A stretch of DNA of 64,000 nucleotides from Platycnemis pennipes (lineage: Eukaryota; Arthropoda; Insecta; Odonata; Platycnemididae): NCBI GenBank assembly GCA_933228895.1, contig OW121848.1:95933470-95997469 (forward strand). The letters are read 5' to 3'. The translations under genes were made by a program, and so were the position numbers. The notes beneath the pieces were generated by a model that did not search any database, had not been told where the DNA came from, and worked only from the letters and a program-made list of their open reading frames with translations. Position 1 is the stretch's first letter; each line of letters starts with the position of its first letter. Positions 50,040 through 61,625 of the stretch are shown one piece after another.

Positions 50040-50660
50040 GTTTGAATAAGGCAGGTGGGGCCGATACTTCTGGATGGACTGATCTGGCGAGGGTGCCCCA
50101 TGATGGGTTTCCTCCTATGGGCGTAACGGACGTGGCAGCAGTGCAACCCCAGTCCTCCCTCAACACGGACGACGACCGCTGCAACAGACAACGCACACCC
50201 CACCCAACCTCACCACCTACGCGACCACGCCCCCCAGGCCATCACACCGCCGTTCCACATCCCTCCCTGCATGCATGCACGCATCCCGCTCTTCCTCCAT
50301 TACGAGCGCACGCCCTTCGTCCCCCCTCTCTCCCTCGGGCGGCCCTAGCCTCGCATTCTCACGCATCAACAGCGAGCGGATCCAACGAGGCATGACAGGA
50401 GTAGTGATCGATGCACGGCTCGTTGGCGGCCCCAGCCGATGGCCCCGCGCGGGGGTGGAGATGCTCGAGGAGGAGGATTGCATTGTCGGCACATCCAGGG
50501 CTGCGCCGACGGCGGGATGCATAACGCTCGGACCGTTAGGGAAATTCTCTTGGGAGAGAGTTTTTCCCCCGAAGAGGAAACCGCGAATAATTGCCGGGTG
50601 CATCGAGAGAGTCGTTGACGCAGTTGAAGTTAGTGACTCGCGAAAGAAGAGGTTTTTCCT
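50040..50660. promoter_or_regulatory. CpG-rich GC island, possible regulatory region
   Basis: The block is GC- and CpG-rich within AT-rich surroundings. Frames of 125-130 aa are open on both strands at once (50018-50395, 50275-50667 and 50217-50603 minus), as expected from stop-poor composition. I recognise no domain in any of them. It could be a CpG island or an exon of an unknown gene. Confidence 0.3.
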
Positions 50661-50944
50661 GGGCTAAAATAAACTAAAAGAGGGAGAATATCCATCACCA
50701 CCACCGTACAGCCAAAACTACCCGATTAATAAATTGCCATTCAACAACTTCCTCGACGAAAACTAAACTGGATAATTTGAAAGACAACCAATGAAAATTT
50801 TGTGGCCTCAACATCATGAGGCAGCAGAAATAAGCGCAATTACAAAACTGCTTTTCCAAATATCGCTATGCCATTTCATACTTGGCTCTTTCGCAACTCA
50901 CTCGCAGGCATGAGTTAGCAGAGCTATCCATGAAATATTCTAAC

Positions 50945-51015
50945 CCTAGGTGGGATTCGATCCTGTGACATTTTGGTTGCCAGTCCAGTGCGTTACCTTC
51001 TTAGCCTTCGTGGAC
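50945..51015 (-). repeat. tRNA-like SINE head, minus strand
   Basis: Read on the minus strand, GGCTAAGAAGGTAACGCACTG (A-box-like) is followed by ACTGGCAACC (anticodon-loop-like) and GGATCGAATCCCACC (B box). Spacing is tRNA-like. Stems do not close well enough for a functional tRNA. The remaining body, if any, should lie below 50945 and matches none of the families above. Confidence 0.55.
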
Positions 51016-52003
51016 GAAGAGGGATAGAAAATCGTTCATCCCACACCCTTTCCTGCTCTCCACTAATACTTTCAGCAGTCTTTAAACACTTCACCACATA
51101 ATGGTTAGAATTATTTTACTTGTTATTTTTCGGGATATTATTCAAGTGCTCTTTAGGACATAACTATTTACTAGGTACTAGGGAACATATTAAAATCATT
51201 TCCCATCTTCGTCTCATTACGCCACACTTCATTCGATATTTTCTTCTCACAATTAAATTAATATTCATAGTTCAATGATATTCCATCAACCTAACCACTG
51301 GATTGTATTCTAGGTATTTCTAGATTTTCCAGATATTTTACTGGAGACATCCACTTCACGTTTATTACTAAAGCACTGTAAATATGTGTAAACAAGAAGT
51401 TGAAGAGATGAAATCACATATATAATTAAATCTTCTGACCGGAAAGGAAAAAAAAGTATATTCATTTTATGATGCACGAAACAAATGCTAAAAATACCAA
51501 AGAAACTATCAGTCCATAATTTTTAATTATGATGAAAGATATTTGAGTTTAATAAAAGTTAAATCGTAAATAAAAATACGTATCGTAAATAAAAAACTTT
51601 ATGCTGTATTTTATACTAAATGAAAAAACAGCATCAACGACATTGTTTCCTAACGCTTAATATCTAACAATTACTAGTATTCGCGTATGAAAATATGTAA
51701 GCGAGTTCGCTAACATTCAACATATTTCAAGCCTGGCAAGATACAATCTTATCGCCAGATTGGCGTCAAAGAGAACATATTAGAATCAAAGCTTTTACAA
51801 CTAATATTTTAAGGAAAATACTCATCTTCACGAGTCTATTAATCGAAATTTAACAACATATCTACGCTGTTGCTGTATGATATCGTATGTAAAGGAAGAA
51901 TTTTAGCCTTATTTATCGAAAAAATATATTCTTGGTAGTTGTATATGAAATCAGGGAGTTGGACACTTTTATTTCACGGTCGCATTATAAGTCACCCAAC
52001 CCG
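51016..52003. other. AT-rich non-coding DNA
   Basis: Nothing recognised. Confidence 0.5.
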
Positions 52004-52090
52004 GCCTACGGTTTGGCAAGAGCCAGATGCTCTTGCCAAACCGTAGGCAACGGTTTAATACTTGGGATGAAGTATTAAACCGTTGCCTAC
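52004..52090. repeat. Two overlapping perfect hairpins
   Basis: Hairpin 1 has 20-bp arms at 52004-52023 and 52029-52048 with a 5-nt loop. Hairpin 2 has 21-bp arms at 52043-52063 and 52070-52090 with a 6-nt loop. Both are perfect. They share GTAGGC (52043-52048), which can pair with GCCTAC at 52004-52009 or at 52085-52090, so full pairing is mutually exclusive. No gene or terminator context is present. Short overlapping frames on both strands here simply mirror the palindromes. Confidence 0.95.
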
Positions 52091-54539
52091 CTAAAGTAAG
52101 TAAAGTTGCCTGCCTAAAGTATTCAACTTGGACCAAAAATGAGTTCTTCAATGAGTGGATTAAATTTTACAAAAAAACACTTAGAATTTCTAATAAATCA
52201 CTTCAAGACTACGTATGTAGGTAAGTAGGTAGAAAACCCGCAGTTAGGTGGAGCCAAAATTAATTTTTCGTTCTTTCTCAGTATGTGTCACTGACCTGCG
52301 TTATTTCCGAATAATATTCGACTTGTGCGTAAACAGAACTAAGAACTAATACGTTCTCCAAAAATTTAATGCCATAACCATTTCGATAATTAAAGCAGAA
52401 ATTGAACCATTTTCTGCGTCAGAAATCTCAAAATTTAGAATAGGAAGGATTTTTACGGTTAACAAAAAATTGAAATCTCAATAGCTAATGCAAGTAGAAT
52501 TGCTAAAAGATGATGTCTATGATTAATTACTGTTAGACACGCAGAACATCAAATGACAAAGGAGCAGATAGGAAGAGAGCACAGAGGATTAAACAATATG
52601 ATTTAACGATGACGACGATGTGAACAGTGATAAAAAACTGATAACAATCAGTGATCAGACCACGCTTAGATATGCATGGGTGTTATGAAGGAGTGGCGTA
52701 TGGTATATTCCGCATGGGGTAGTGCTCAGTGACTCGCGGCACATAGATTTCGGAAGGTATCCCATGCATAACTGATCGTGGCCGCGTCACTGTTTTTGGG
52801 CCAGCGCATGGGGGCTGCTCACCCCACTCTATTATGGCATATCAGCACATGAACCCTAGGGGCTAGGGGCACAAAAAAACCTACCCTCGGCTTAGAGGAC
52901 TTCCTATTCCTAGTTCATTGAGATATTTATGTTAGAAAAATGAAATTATATTTTCAGCCGAAAACGCTCATGATACCTCCTTGATGTTATTACAACATTG
53001 CTATTATTTTGAATGAGTGGAGCTTTAAATGAAGTTCAGCTTGCATAGATACATAAGGAGATGAAGTAAATTGCTTGACTCTGAAAGCTTGAAATTTCAA
53101 CCAAAGAGCCATTCAATACTATTATGAAGAGAAAAAAACGACCTAATTTATCAAATGACACTGGAATGATGAAAAAGACATTCGAATGTGAGGAGAGGAC
53201 ATTTGAGCTACGCTTTGCATACTGGAATCTCATAATTAAATTGATAAGAAATCAAGATCGGAATACAAAAAAAAGAAATAGCTATCCCTTGCTATAAACA
53301 GCATGAAAGGAATCAGTGATTTCCAGGATGAAGATTTACAAATATTTTACGGTAATAAACATCTTCAGAAGCTCCTTTACTACAAATTCTGGCTTTCAAT
53401 GGACTTGAAAAGCTTTTATTTAATAGTAACGTCACCTTCCAAAATAAAAATATGCAGATGAAGATTTAAACTACTGCAACATAAAAATTTGATTATCAAG
53501 CCGGAATGAAGAAAATTGCGCCACAGATGTAAGGAAAACCAAAACTAATTTTAGTAATCACCTCTTTAGTCTTATTTTCAACTCTAATTTTCTTCACTTC
53601 ACCCTTCGTTGGCACAATTTCCGGCCAATATTTTCACCGCCTTCGTCGTTCAATTAGCCATAATCTATTCGTATGGAGTTAAGGATCTTGCCAGACATAA
53701 CCACTTTTGATAACACAAAAATGAAAGCGGACACCGATTCGCGGGATTACGAGGGAGCGCACTAATCACATAGGAATATCACACTTTCCTCCGGTCCCGG
53801 GTCATAATTTATCAATCTAAAAGCAAAAGGAGAGTGATCTCTCATTCTTACATTTTACGAAATGAGTGACTTCCCCATTTTTGGATGAGAGACGATTTTA
53901 ATACACCCCACCTCCACTTTTTCCTCCTTCCAGAACCAGAATACCTTCCTTATCTCTAGAAAGTTCCTAAAAGATAAATTTCCATTCTTCTCTCGGAAAC
54001 CCGTCTCTATATGACATTCTGCCACGCTTAATTTCAGCGGCGATTATTGAACTTATTGAAGTTTGACAGTTCAGTTTGTCTACAGTGAGATAATGTTAAT
54101 ACTATATCATTAAAAGAATTAAAATGTTGTGCAGTGTATAAGGAGAGGTGCAAGCTTAGCCCTAACAAGATAATGTTTGTATAACTAGATAATCACTCAT
54201 TCTTTGCTATTCAAAGTATCCACAATCCTCCACTACAATTACAACGATCCTTAACACAACTATCCTTTAATGGTGATTATGCTCCTTACTTCAATGGTAT
54301 TTATTTCAAATAAGTTTACTACAAACGAAAGGTTTATTTGAAAGGCCCTTAAAATATTTTATAAAATTTTATATTACAGAAAACTAGATATATTTTGAGA
54401 CTTCGCACGTCATTAGAAATATCCGTAGGGAGTCATCAATACTTATTTCTCAGGTTGATAGGCCTTTGTAACTAATGTCACTCACAATATGCGTATTCCA
54501 TTGAAATAAAAAGGAAATATATATACAATTCTTTCGAAA
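52091..54539. other. Non-coding DNA
   Basis: No gene recognised. 52650-52880 is a moderately GC-rich segment with an imperfect inverted relation (TATGCATGGG at about 52672 versus CCCATGCATA at about 52762), possibly an unidentified repeat. Confidence 0.4.
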
Positions 54540-54581
54540 GATACTAGTACTATGAGCCGTGTTGATCACAGTACTAGTATC
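54540..54581. repeat. Perfect 12-bp inverted repeat
   Basis: GATACTAGTACT (54540-54551) and AGTACTAGTATC (54570-54581) are exact reverse complements around an 18-nt loop. Each arm is itself nearly palindromic around ACTAGT. Confidence 0.85.
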
Positions 54582-57500
54582 ATTGATCGTTGATAAACAG
54601 ACCGTTTTCCATCGTCTCGATAAAATAAATACAGCCACAAATCGGTTTCTTCCAAATGAGACAATACATACAATGACTAAAAGTATTTCACATAATGCCA
54701 GCCGATTATCAACCGCTATATTCTCTATAGGCAGGCCTCTCTACCAACAATTAGCTTTCCCTAATTTGTTTCGTAAGAAGTTCTACGATAGTCAAATTAT
54801 TGCTGACATGAAAGGTTGTTATTGCAATAGAGTATTAGGCTATTACCTTACATTGGTGATAGCTATTTCATTACAATCCAGAATTATTTACAAAACATAA
54901 TAAGAAACAAGTACACATAATACTACAAAATTATATTGGGCGCCCTTTAACGACTTCAAACCTTATTTAAATTTAAAATGATATAGTAACTTGAGAATAA
55001 TAAAGTGCATGTAACACAATTCCACTGAAAGAGGCTTAGTAAGAGACACACACCAATTGGAATGTTGAAAGTTTAGAAACGTTAATTTTAAGGTTAGAGA
55101 CTCCCAATAATTGAATGAATATTAACATGGAGAGGTAATTTTAGCAAAAGAAATAGAAAACAGATGATCGAGAGACTCTAGGATTTACAAAACATTTAAT
55201 ACCAAACCATATAAAAGTGTCACATGGTATATTAGAGATATTTCAATTTCAGAATTTATCAATTGAAGGTAACAATATTACTATCAACTGAGATAAATAA
55301 GATAACACAAGGCTAGGTTAGTTAAATGAACGTTAACGTTAAATGTTAAAGAAAAAGATTTGGTAATAAATGAATTTTCAAAACGAAGACGATTTACTCC
55401 ACCTGACGACTAAAAGGATTTCCCTTACAACCGAGGAAAGCAATGATACAGGTATAAATTGACATAAAATTGAGCATTGCAAATGAGTTTTTCAGCAAGT
55501 GTCTCAGAGGCATGGGGTCTCTCCTAGCCGGCTTTGGCATTTTCCATTAGCATTTTATTTTCGTCACCTGCTTTTTTATAATTTTCCACGGAAATATAAG
55601 GGCTGCTACCCAGAAAGAAAAAGGGCAGGAAAGGGTGAAAATTAAAATGGGCAGAAATGAGAAGTTTTTTTTGTGAACTAGGAAAATTGGAATTGGAATG
55701 CTCAGGACACTTAAAACTAAAGGTTCCCTGGATGTTGCCGGAGGGTGGTGATGTAGAGGGACGGCGGACGTGACGACGAAGGGGGAGGGGGAAGGAGGCT
55801 GAGAGGAACGGAGGGAGTGACGGGGAGTAGCCGACGGGAGAGGACGACCCGTGGAAAACGAAAAGGAGCTTTGGATTCGATATAATATGCTTTACCATAA
55901 TAGGTTTCCTGTGAAATTCACGGATCTCCTTTTTGTCAGGCAGATACCACAAGAAAGGTTTAATTGGAGAGTTCCTGGAGAAGATATTAAATGAGAGAAG
56001 CAGGGTGGCCTCTTCCACTGCTTCCCAATTTTTTGGCTTTCGTTTTCCCGGGCGATCGGGGAAAGATAGGTGCGATTCGAAAAAGGAAACTTCTTAGAAG
56101 GAACGCTTTGGGTGAGATTTTTCAAATAATACTTATTCATGCTATTTCCACGAGGTGGGTTAAATTCAGCCGACACAAAAGATGTATTTCGTTATCTTGA
56201 CGCTCGAAAGTTTCAATTGATAACACCTCAACCTCAGAAATGAGCGTACCAATTTATGCCGAGGCTATTTAAAGTGGCGAAGGAACTAAATAATTGACCT
56301 CGCCATGGGAGATAGCAGTGCAATCTATATAAGCTTGCAGAAATAGGATTGTTAATTTCACATTTGTACAAGTTATCTAAAAAAAGTAAAACACATAACA
56401 CAACATCTTGAAAGCATCAAAATTGAAGATAGGTTTCACAAATTATCCTATTTGCTTACACAAAAAACTTTCATTAATTTACTGCATGCTGTTAGTTTTT
56501 AAACAAGAAATTTTTGTTTTCCAATCATCTGCATCGTGGTCTAACTTCATAAAAAGCATAAAGTGATATTATTGTTACGAGAAAAAAATGCTCACTTACT
56601 GTAAGAATAGATGTTTCTGTTGCGGAGTGTCTCCTCCTCTGTCTACACCTCACATGAAATCCTGAAAAAAAATTTAAAAATATAGGTATTCAAAATGAAA
56701 GAATTCACAACCAGATAAAAGCTTCGAAAATATTAGTAGTGCCACTGACACAGCTTTACAAATTAATAATATTAATTCAAAGTTAAAATTAAGGCTACAC
56801 TAAAACCTATTTTTCGGCTGGAATCAATATAGTCAACGTATGAATACCACAAAGATCAGGCTCCACGATCAGGTTAGAGCAACAGATCATACTCATTGGG
56901 TCAGGTTGATTGGTTGACAGGGTTGACAGCTAAGGGTCTAACTTTTTTCACCGGAGAAAAAACTGCCCCAATGATTATCGGCTTGACATAACAGTGCTCA
57001 CCATAATAATGATAAATCAATAATAAAATATGCTTGCAATTGAAGCAAACCCATAACCTAGCGAGGTTGAAAACCTTCGGTCATGGAAATCGTTGTGTTT
57101 TGAGTAAGACTAAGATATGAGATTTGACGTAGGCAGTTATGGGCTTTAAGGGCGAGAATGAATTGAATTATCTTAAGGGCTTAGAGCCATATTATTCAGC
57201 CCATTCACGAAAGTAAATGTTAAACACAAAGCCGTTTTGTTGCACCAAAAAGATAGTGCAACTAGCGACTGAGAGTTTCCATTTCTTGGCACTACAATTT
57301 CATGAGTACGAGTACTGATATATATTAAAAGGCGGCAAATAACAATAACACAATTTTAGGCGGAGATAATTCTCACAGTAGTGAACAACCTGCTTTCCAA
57401 GTCCATTCAGGCCAAAAAATTACTGGTTTATCCTCTCCATGAAAGCGCAAGGGGAATTTTAGGAGCTACCTCTAGGCTACTTCATTTGAGTAAAACATGC

Positions 57501-59409
57501 TTTGCTAGCTTGTGGTTATTCGGCAGAGAGTGGAATCCAACTTGATCAGGAGGAAAGAAAAAGGAGGACAAAAAGAACAAAAATAAAGGAAACATGAGGT
57601 GTTAATTCAAAAATGAGTGGAACCTAAAATATTTGACCGGATGACTCACTCAGAAATATGAAAGAGCTGATGAATAAACAATTTTTCATCAGCTTTTGAC
57701 TGATATATATATTTTCAGTATAATTCAATAAGGTATCTTGGATTAATATTTTTCCAAAATATCTCACTGCCCACACCTCTTTATGAAAAAACATTTGAGA
57801 GATCGATGAAATGCTGCGAGAAATATTGCTTTTCCGTTTGTTTGGGAATATAATTGGATACCGCTCGATGAAAATAAAGAAATTTTCATGTAATTTAAAT
57901 TCCCAAAGACTTTTTAAAAGTTGGGTTAAACTAGTAAGGCCTAGTAAGCGAGTCATAGACTAAATATGTGATGATTACTTATACCATTTATCTTGTTGAA
58001 ATAGAATAGAAAATTTTTATTTTAATGCCGCCATTGGTTTTGTTTAAAGGCTCTGACATTGTGATTTTAATCAATGCGCATACTAGAATTCACAGAATAT
58101 TACGCTGAAGACAAAATAACCACTATGCTATGATAAATAATTGTCAATTCACACGCATGTCTAATCGAATCTTCCATGCTTTCGTTACACATTCTGCTCT
58201 TCGATTTCATATTATTAGTTTTACAAACAACTGAAGGAGAGTTAATCCCTGAATAACCATGATTTTTGTCATCCTCAAAAAAATATTTCATCGATATCTT
58301 AAATATTTCCCTCTTTGGACACCCGTAGAGAATCGATATCTATTTTCCATACAGTAGCTAAAATAACAAACTACCACTTTTAACCCAATCAAGGTTAACC
58401 TTTTCGACGTTATGGGATATTACGACTGAGTACTGTAAAATGCAAAGTAGTGATGAGATTAATAGTAGTATAAAAATTTATTAAGGCAACGATCATTAAA
58501 TAAGTTTCATATTGTCAGATTTCACGTCAAGTTCGTTCCAGTCTTCTGGTGATAAGATTTCTATAACTAACATGGCGTCATGGATAAACCACAACGAAGT
58601 TCTTGTGGTCTTTATAAGGCTTCTTTCAGTCACATTTTTCCTGTGATGAAGAATTTTAATTATTTCTGAAAATATTCCGGCCTATTTGTCGTATTTCACG
58701 TGACCTAGTGCAAGATGGGCGCAAGTACCATCCAGAAGATTTACTTATTTCATATTTTAGACAAATAATACAACCATGACTGAAATACCTTACATGTCGA
58801 CATCATGAGTATTGCGGATATACTTTAGCTCTACCGAGATGTATACTAAGTATGTGGGATATATTATTATATGAGCGTTTTATATGCACTTCTAGTGACG
58901 AAGGTAATTTATTGCACCTACACTGTATTTCCTTTTCGACGTAAATAAAAAAATTGATCCCACGTTCATTTCCTATGATTAGTGCCATACAGGAGAAAAT
59001 AGTGACTAGAAGAATTCACCCTCTAACAGCACCAGTCTACATTCCCAAATTCTCCATTCTCAATGTAGGTACTTATCCTACTTTATTTTCCCACATCAGC
59101 ACTATCTTACATTACGTGGGAGAAAATAGAAAGATCAACATAATGCATATTTATGAGCAAAAACTTTAATTTAACCTCCAAAACGGATTTCAACAATTAC
59201 ATAACGCTTATCCATCCCTACTCTTTGTGCGAAAAAGACCCAGAGTGAGTCCGTGTCACCAAATCTTTAGCGTATTATTTTAGTAATCAACTATTTTCCC
59301 ATGAAATAAGCGGATATCCAAACGGTGAGTTCAATGCCTAGCAGAGAAAAAAAATTATCTGCAGGATTGCTTGAGGCTCAAATTTTACTTGTTATCACAG
59401 CAATTAAAT
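54582..59409. other. Mostly AT-rich non-coding DNA
   Basis: No gene recognised. 55500-56180 is less AT-rich, with a G-rich purine tract at about 55735-55830. Its 164-aa minus-strand frame (55524-56018) is Ser/Pro/Phe-rich and unfamiliar. The 110-aa minus frame at 57624-57956 and the 113-aa plus frame at 54559-54900 have no known motif. Confidence 0.4.
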
Positions 59410-59422
59410 TCTTATACCTATT

Positions 59423-59748
59423 GGGATCGGGTTGGTATGGTGGCTAGAGTACTGGCCTCCCATCCCGAGGGCCCGGGTTCGATTCCCGGCAGTGGAAAAC
59501 CCGCCACTGCCGGTCCCCACTTGAGTGCCTAGTGTAGGACATTTCAAGTTCAGTACTCGTCCGTCGGATGGGACGTTAAACCGTGGCCCCTTTGGCGCCT
59601 TTCGTTAAGAATAGGCTAATGCCGACGCCGGGTTTCTATCCACCCTTCCACCGTTCCCTGAAAACTCCTACCATCACCCAATTATCCACCTATCCTATAT
59701 GGCGCAAATGACCTCAGGTGTCGGTCGCCTCCCCTAAATAACCAACCA
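59423..59748 (+). mobile_element. Family A tRNA-derived SINE, full length with 13-bp TSD
   Basis: The head TTGGTATGGTGGCTAGAG (A box), CTGGCCTCCCATCC and GGGTTCGATTCCCGG (B box, about 59474) resembles a glycine-type (CCC-like) tRNA. The body matches the copies at 3384 and 26887: GAGTGCCTAGTGTAGGACAT, GGCGCCTTTCGTTAAG, ATGCCGACGCCGGGTTTC, CACCTATCCTATATGGCGC, GTGTCGGTCGCCTCCCC and terminal ACCAACCA. A perfect 13-bp repeat TCTTATACCTATT flanks it (59410-59422 and 59749-59761), fixing both boundaries and demonstrating target-primed insertion. It is the best reference copy in the window. Confidence 0.93.
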
Positions 59749-59761
59749 TCTTATACCTATT

Positions 59762-59927
59762 ATTTCAGTGGCGAATTATACAATGCCAAATAAAACAATA
59801 TAAAAAAATATAAAATTTTCGGGCATAAACACCGTAACCATCCAACATAAGTATGCATCCAATATCACCATTAACTGAAACTGTTATCTAACATCATCAT
59901 TTTCCGTTTTCATCAAATTTTCGGTCT
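59762..59927. other. AT-rich spacer between SINEs
   Basis: Nothing recognised. Confidence 0.5.
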
Positions 59928-60110
59928 AAATGGTTGCTGGGTTAATCACTCGCCTGTCAATGCCCGATCGTTGGTTTGAATCCCACCCGGGGAGGTTTTG
60001 CCTGCCTGGTGAATGGATGTTTGTGCTTGTGTAATAGTTATTAGGTAATGTATCCGATGTAAAGATCATTTGCGTAGGTTCTGGGCTCATAAAAAATAAA
60101 TAAATAAAAT
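59928..60110 (+). mobile_element. Family C tRNA-derived SINE, second copy
   Basis: This aligns with 33049-33240: TGGGTTAATCACTCGCC (compare TGGTTAAGACCTCGCC), GGTTTGAATCCCACCC (B box, about 59973), TGTGCTTGTGTAATAG, CCGATGTAAAGATC (compare CCGATGTAAAGGCC) and an AATAAATAAATAAAAT tail. It directly abuts the LINE fragment that follows. Confidence 0.75.
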
Positions 60111-60113
60111 CAT

Positions 60114-60972
60114 GAGTCAGCATCGAGAGAGCCAACAATGAAATGAAAGAGAAGTCTTCTGGAGTGACTATCCACAGAGAAAAAATAAGTCTGCTGCGAT
60201 TCGCTGATGACATAACACTCATAGCAGAGACAGAGACATCTGAACAACATTCTAGTAACTATGGAAAGGACAATGGCCAGATATCAGCTGAAGATAAATA
60301 AGAAGACTAAGATATTGGTGTGCAGCAAGAAAGAAGAGGCCAAACCAATGTCTAACTAGGAAAAGAAAAAGAGGAATAGGTAAATTGGTTCTGTTACCTT
60401 GGAAGCCGAATAACCAACGATGGACGAAGCAAGAAAGAAATAGTAGAATAGCCCAGGCAAGGAGGGCATTCTATCATAGGAAGAATCTCCTTACAGCTGG
60501 AAATTCAAGCGTAGAAGTAAGGAAGCACTTCATCAGAACATACATCTGGAGCATGTTTCTTTACGGCAGTGAGGCATGGACGATGACAGCAGCGGAGAAG
60601 AAAAGGGTGGAAGTGCTTGAAATGTGGTGCTACAGAAGAAGGCTGAAGATTAAATGGATCAACCGAGTAAGTAACGAGGAAGTCCTAACAAGAGTGGGAG
60701 AAAAGAGAAGTCTGCTGACAACTAAAAAGAAGAAGGGACAACTTAATCGGCCGTATCTTGAGACACGATGGCCTGATGTAGACAATCGTCGAGGGAAAAG
60801 AGAACGGGAAAATTGGAAAAGACAGGCCTCGTGTGAGATACATGGAACAGGTTGTGAAGGATTTAGAAGAGAATAATTACGTCACAATGAAAAGGTTGGA
60901 CGACAGAAGAATCGAGTGGAAAGCTGCGTCAAACCAATCCTAGGATTGTTGACCAATGATGATGATGATGAG
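60114..60972 (+). mobile_element. Non-LTR retrotransposon 3' end, RTE-like LINE
   Basis: This is a 5'-truncated LINE. It enters within the reverse-transcriptase domain (FADD at 60200-60211), continues through the thumb and C-terminal region, and stops at TAG 60941-60943. After that only about 15 nt precede a short TGATGATGATGATG tail. A very short 3' end with a trinucleotide tail is characteristic of RTE-clade LINEs. Shorter copies of the same 3' end lie at 23598-24062 and 24400-24594. Confidence 0.88.
60188..60943 (+). pseudogene. LINE reverse transcriptase C-terminal remnant, frameshifted
   Basis: The reading is split over frames. LLRFADD, with the catalytic Asp pair of the RT palm, is followed in the same frame by FCYLGSRITNDG (60389-60424). 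The frame then changes near 60430-60445 and continues as SRIAQARRAF, then LYGSEAWTM (about 60560) and EMWCYRR, ending near RVSNEEVLTRVGEKRSLL. It changes again around 60740-60815, where GRILRHDGLM and then GKDRPRVRYMEQVVKDL and the final AASNQS lie in other frames. RTE-type RT C-termini carry this order of motifs. An in-frame stop also occurs in the GLM region. The 163-codon open stretch at 60385-60876 is only one segment of it. The protein is non-functional. Confidence 0.85.
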
Positions 60973-61400
60973 TCAACAGTTCTGATATTGGTTTGAAACA
61001 GCTCTCCACTCAATTTTCTTATCGGCTAATAATCTTTACACTTGCGTATTTCTTCTCTTTCACACCCTTCATCACTTCTTCCAGCTTTTCGTATTTGGAA
61101 AAAATTGTCCTATTTCCATTGAATACACTGATACTGCTGATCCGTCAAACTTTGGCTACCAAGGCAGACTAATTTGCCGAAGATTGATCGGCGGTATTTT
61201 ACTGGGTACTGTTTGTTCGTATTTTCTTTAGGAATTGCAGTCACGTTTTCTTTATCTTCCTAAGGAGGCGTGGAAATTGTTTCAAGCATCATCATCAAAT
61301 TTTCTTGTAAGAGTATAGATAATGCACTTTGACGAATTAAATATATTCACTGTTCTTTGCTTGGGCTTTTTGTTCAAAAGGTAGGAATTTCACAATGAAC
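60973..61400. other. Non-coding DNA
   Basis: Nothing recognised. Confidence 0.45.
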
Positions 61401-61407
61401 GGAGGAA

Positions 61408-61625
61408 GGGTGGAGAGAAATCCAGCGCAGATCTTAGCCTACTCCAGGACGGAACACTTAACTTAAAGCTTACTAAGTAAAGAACGTAAAAGAGCCACGC
61501 AGTCATCAAGTATGGACCATTATACTAATGAAAAACACTACCGATATCGGAACCTGACCCCTCGATGTGAAGCCACCACATCAACTCAATTCCCAGGCTT
61601 TTTTCGCGACAGTAGTGCATCCTTG
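61408..61625 (-). repeat. Family E repeat, second copy (minus orientation)
   Basis: This aligns with 48860-49058 as described there. On the minus strand the block around 61553-61570 (GGGTCAGGTTCCG) is B-box-like, and the downstream GAATTGAGTTGATGTGGTGG would be the A-box side. It is likely an old tRNA-derived SINE. Confidence 0.5.

Noticed and set aside
55524..56018. 164-aa minus-strand frame
   Set aside because: Ser/Pro/Phe-rich, partly the complement of a G-rich purine tract. No motif and no splice or promoter support.
59429..59492. tRNA-Gly(CCC)-like gene
   Set aside because: It is the head of a SINE: it runs into a long shared body, and the 13-bp target duplication encloses the whole 326 bp.
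60385..60876. 163-aa frame as an intact gene
   Set aside because: It is one frame segment of a frameshifted LINE reverse transcriptase. The catalytic FADD lies upstream in another frame and the C-terminus downstream in yet another.
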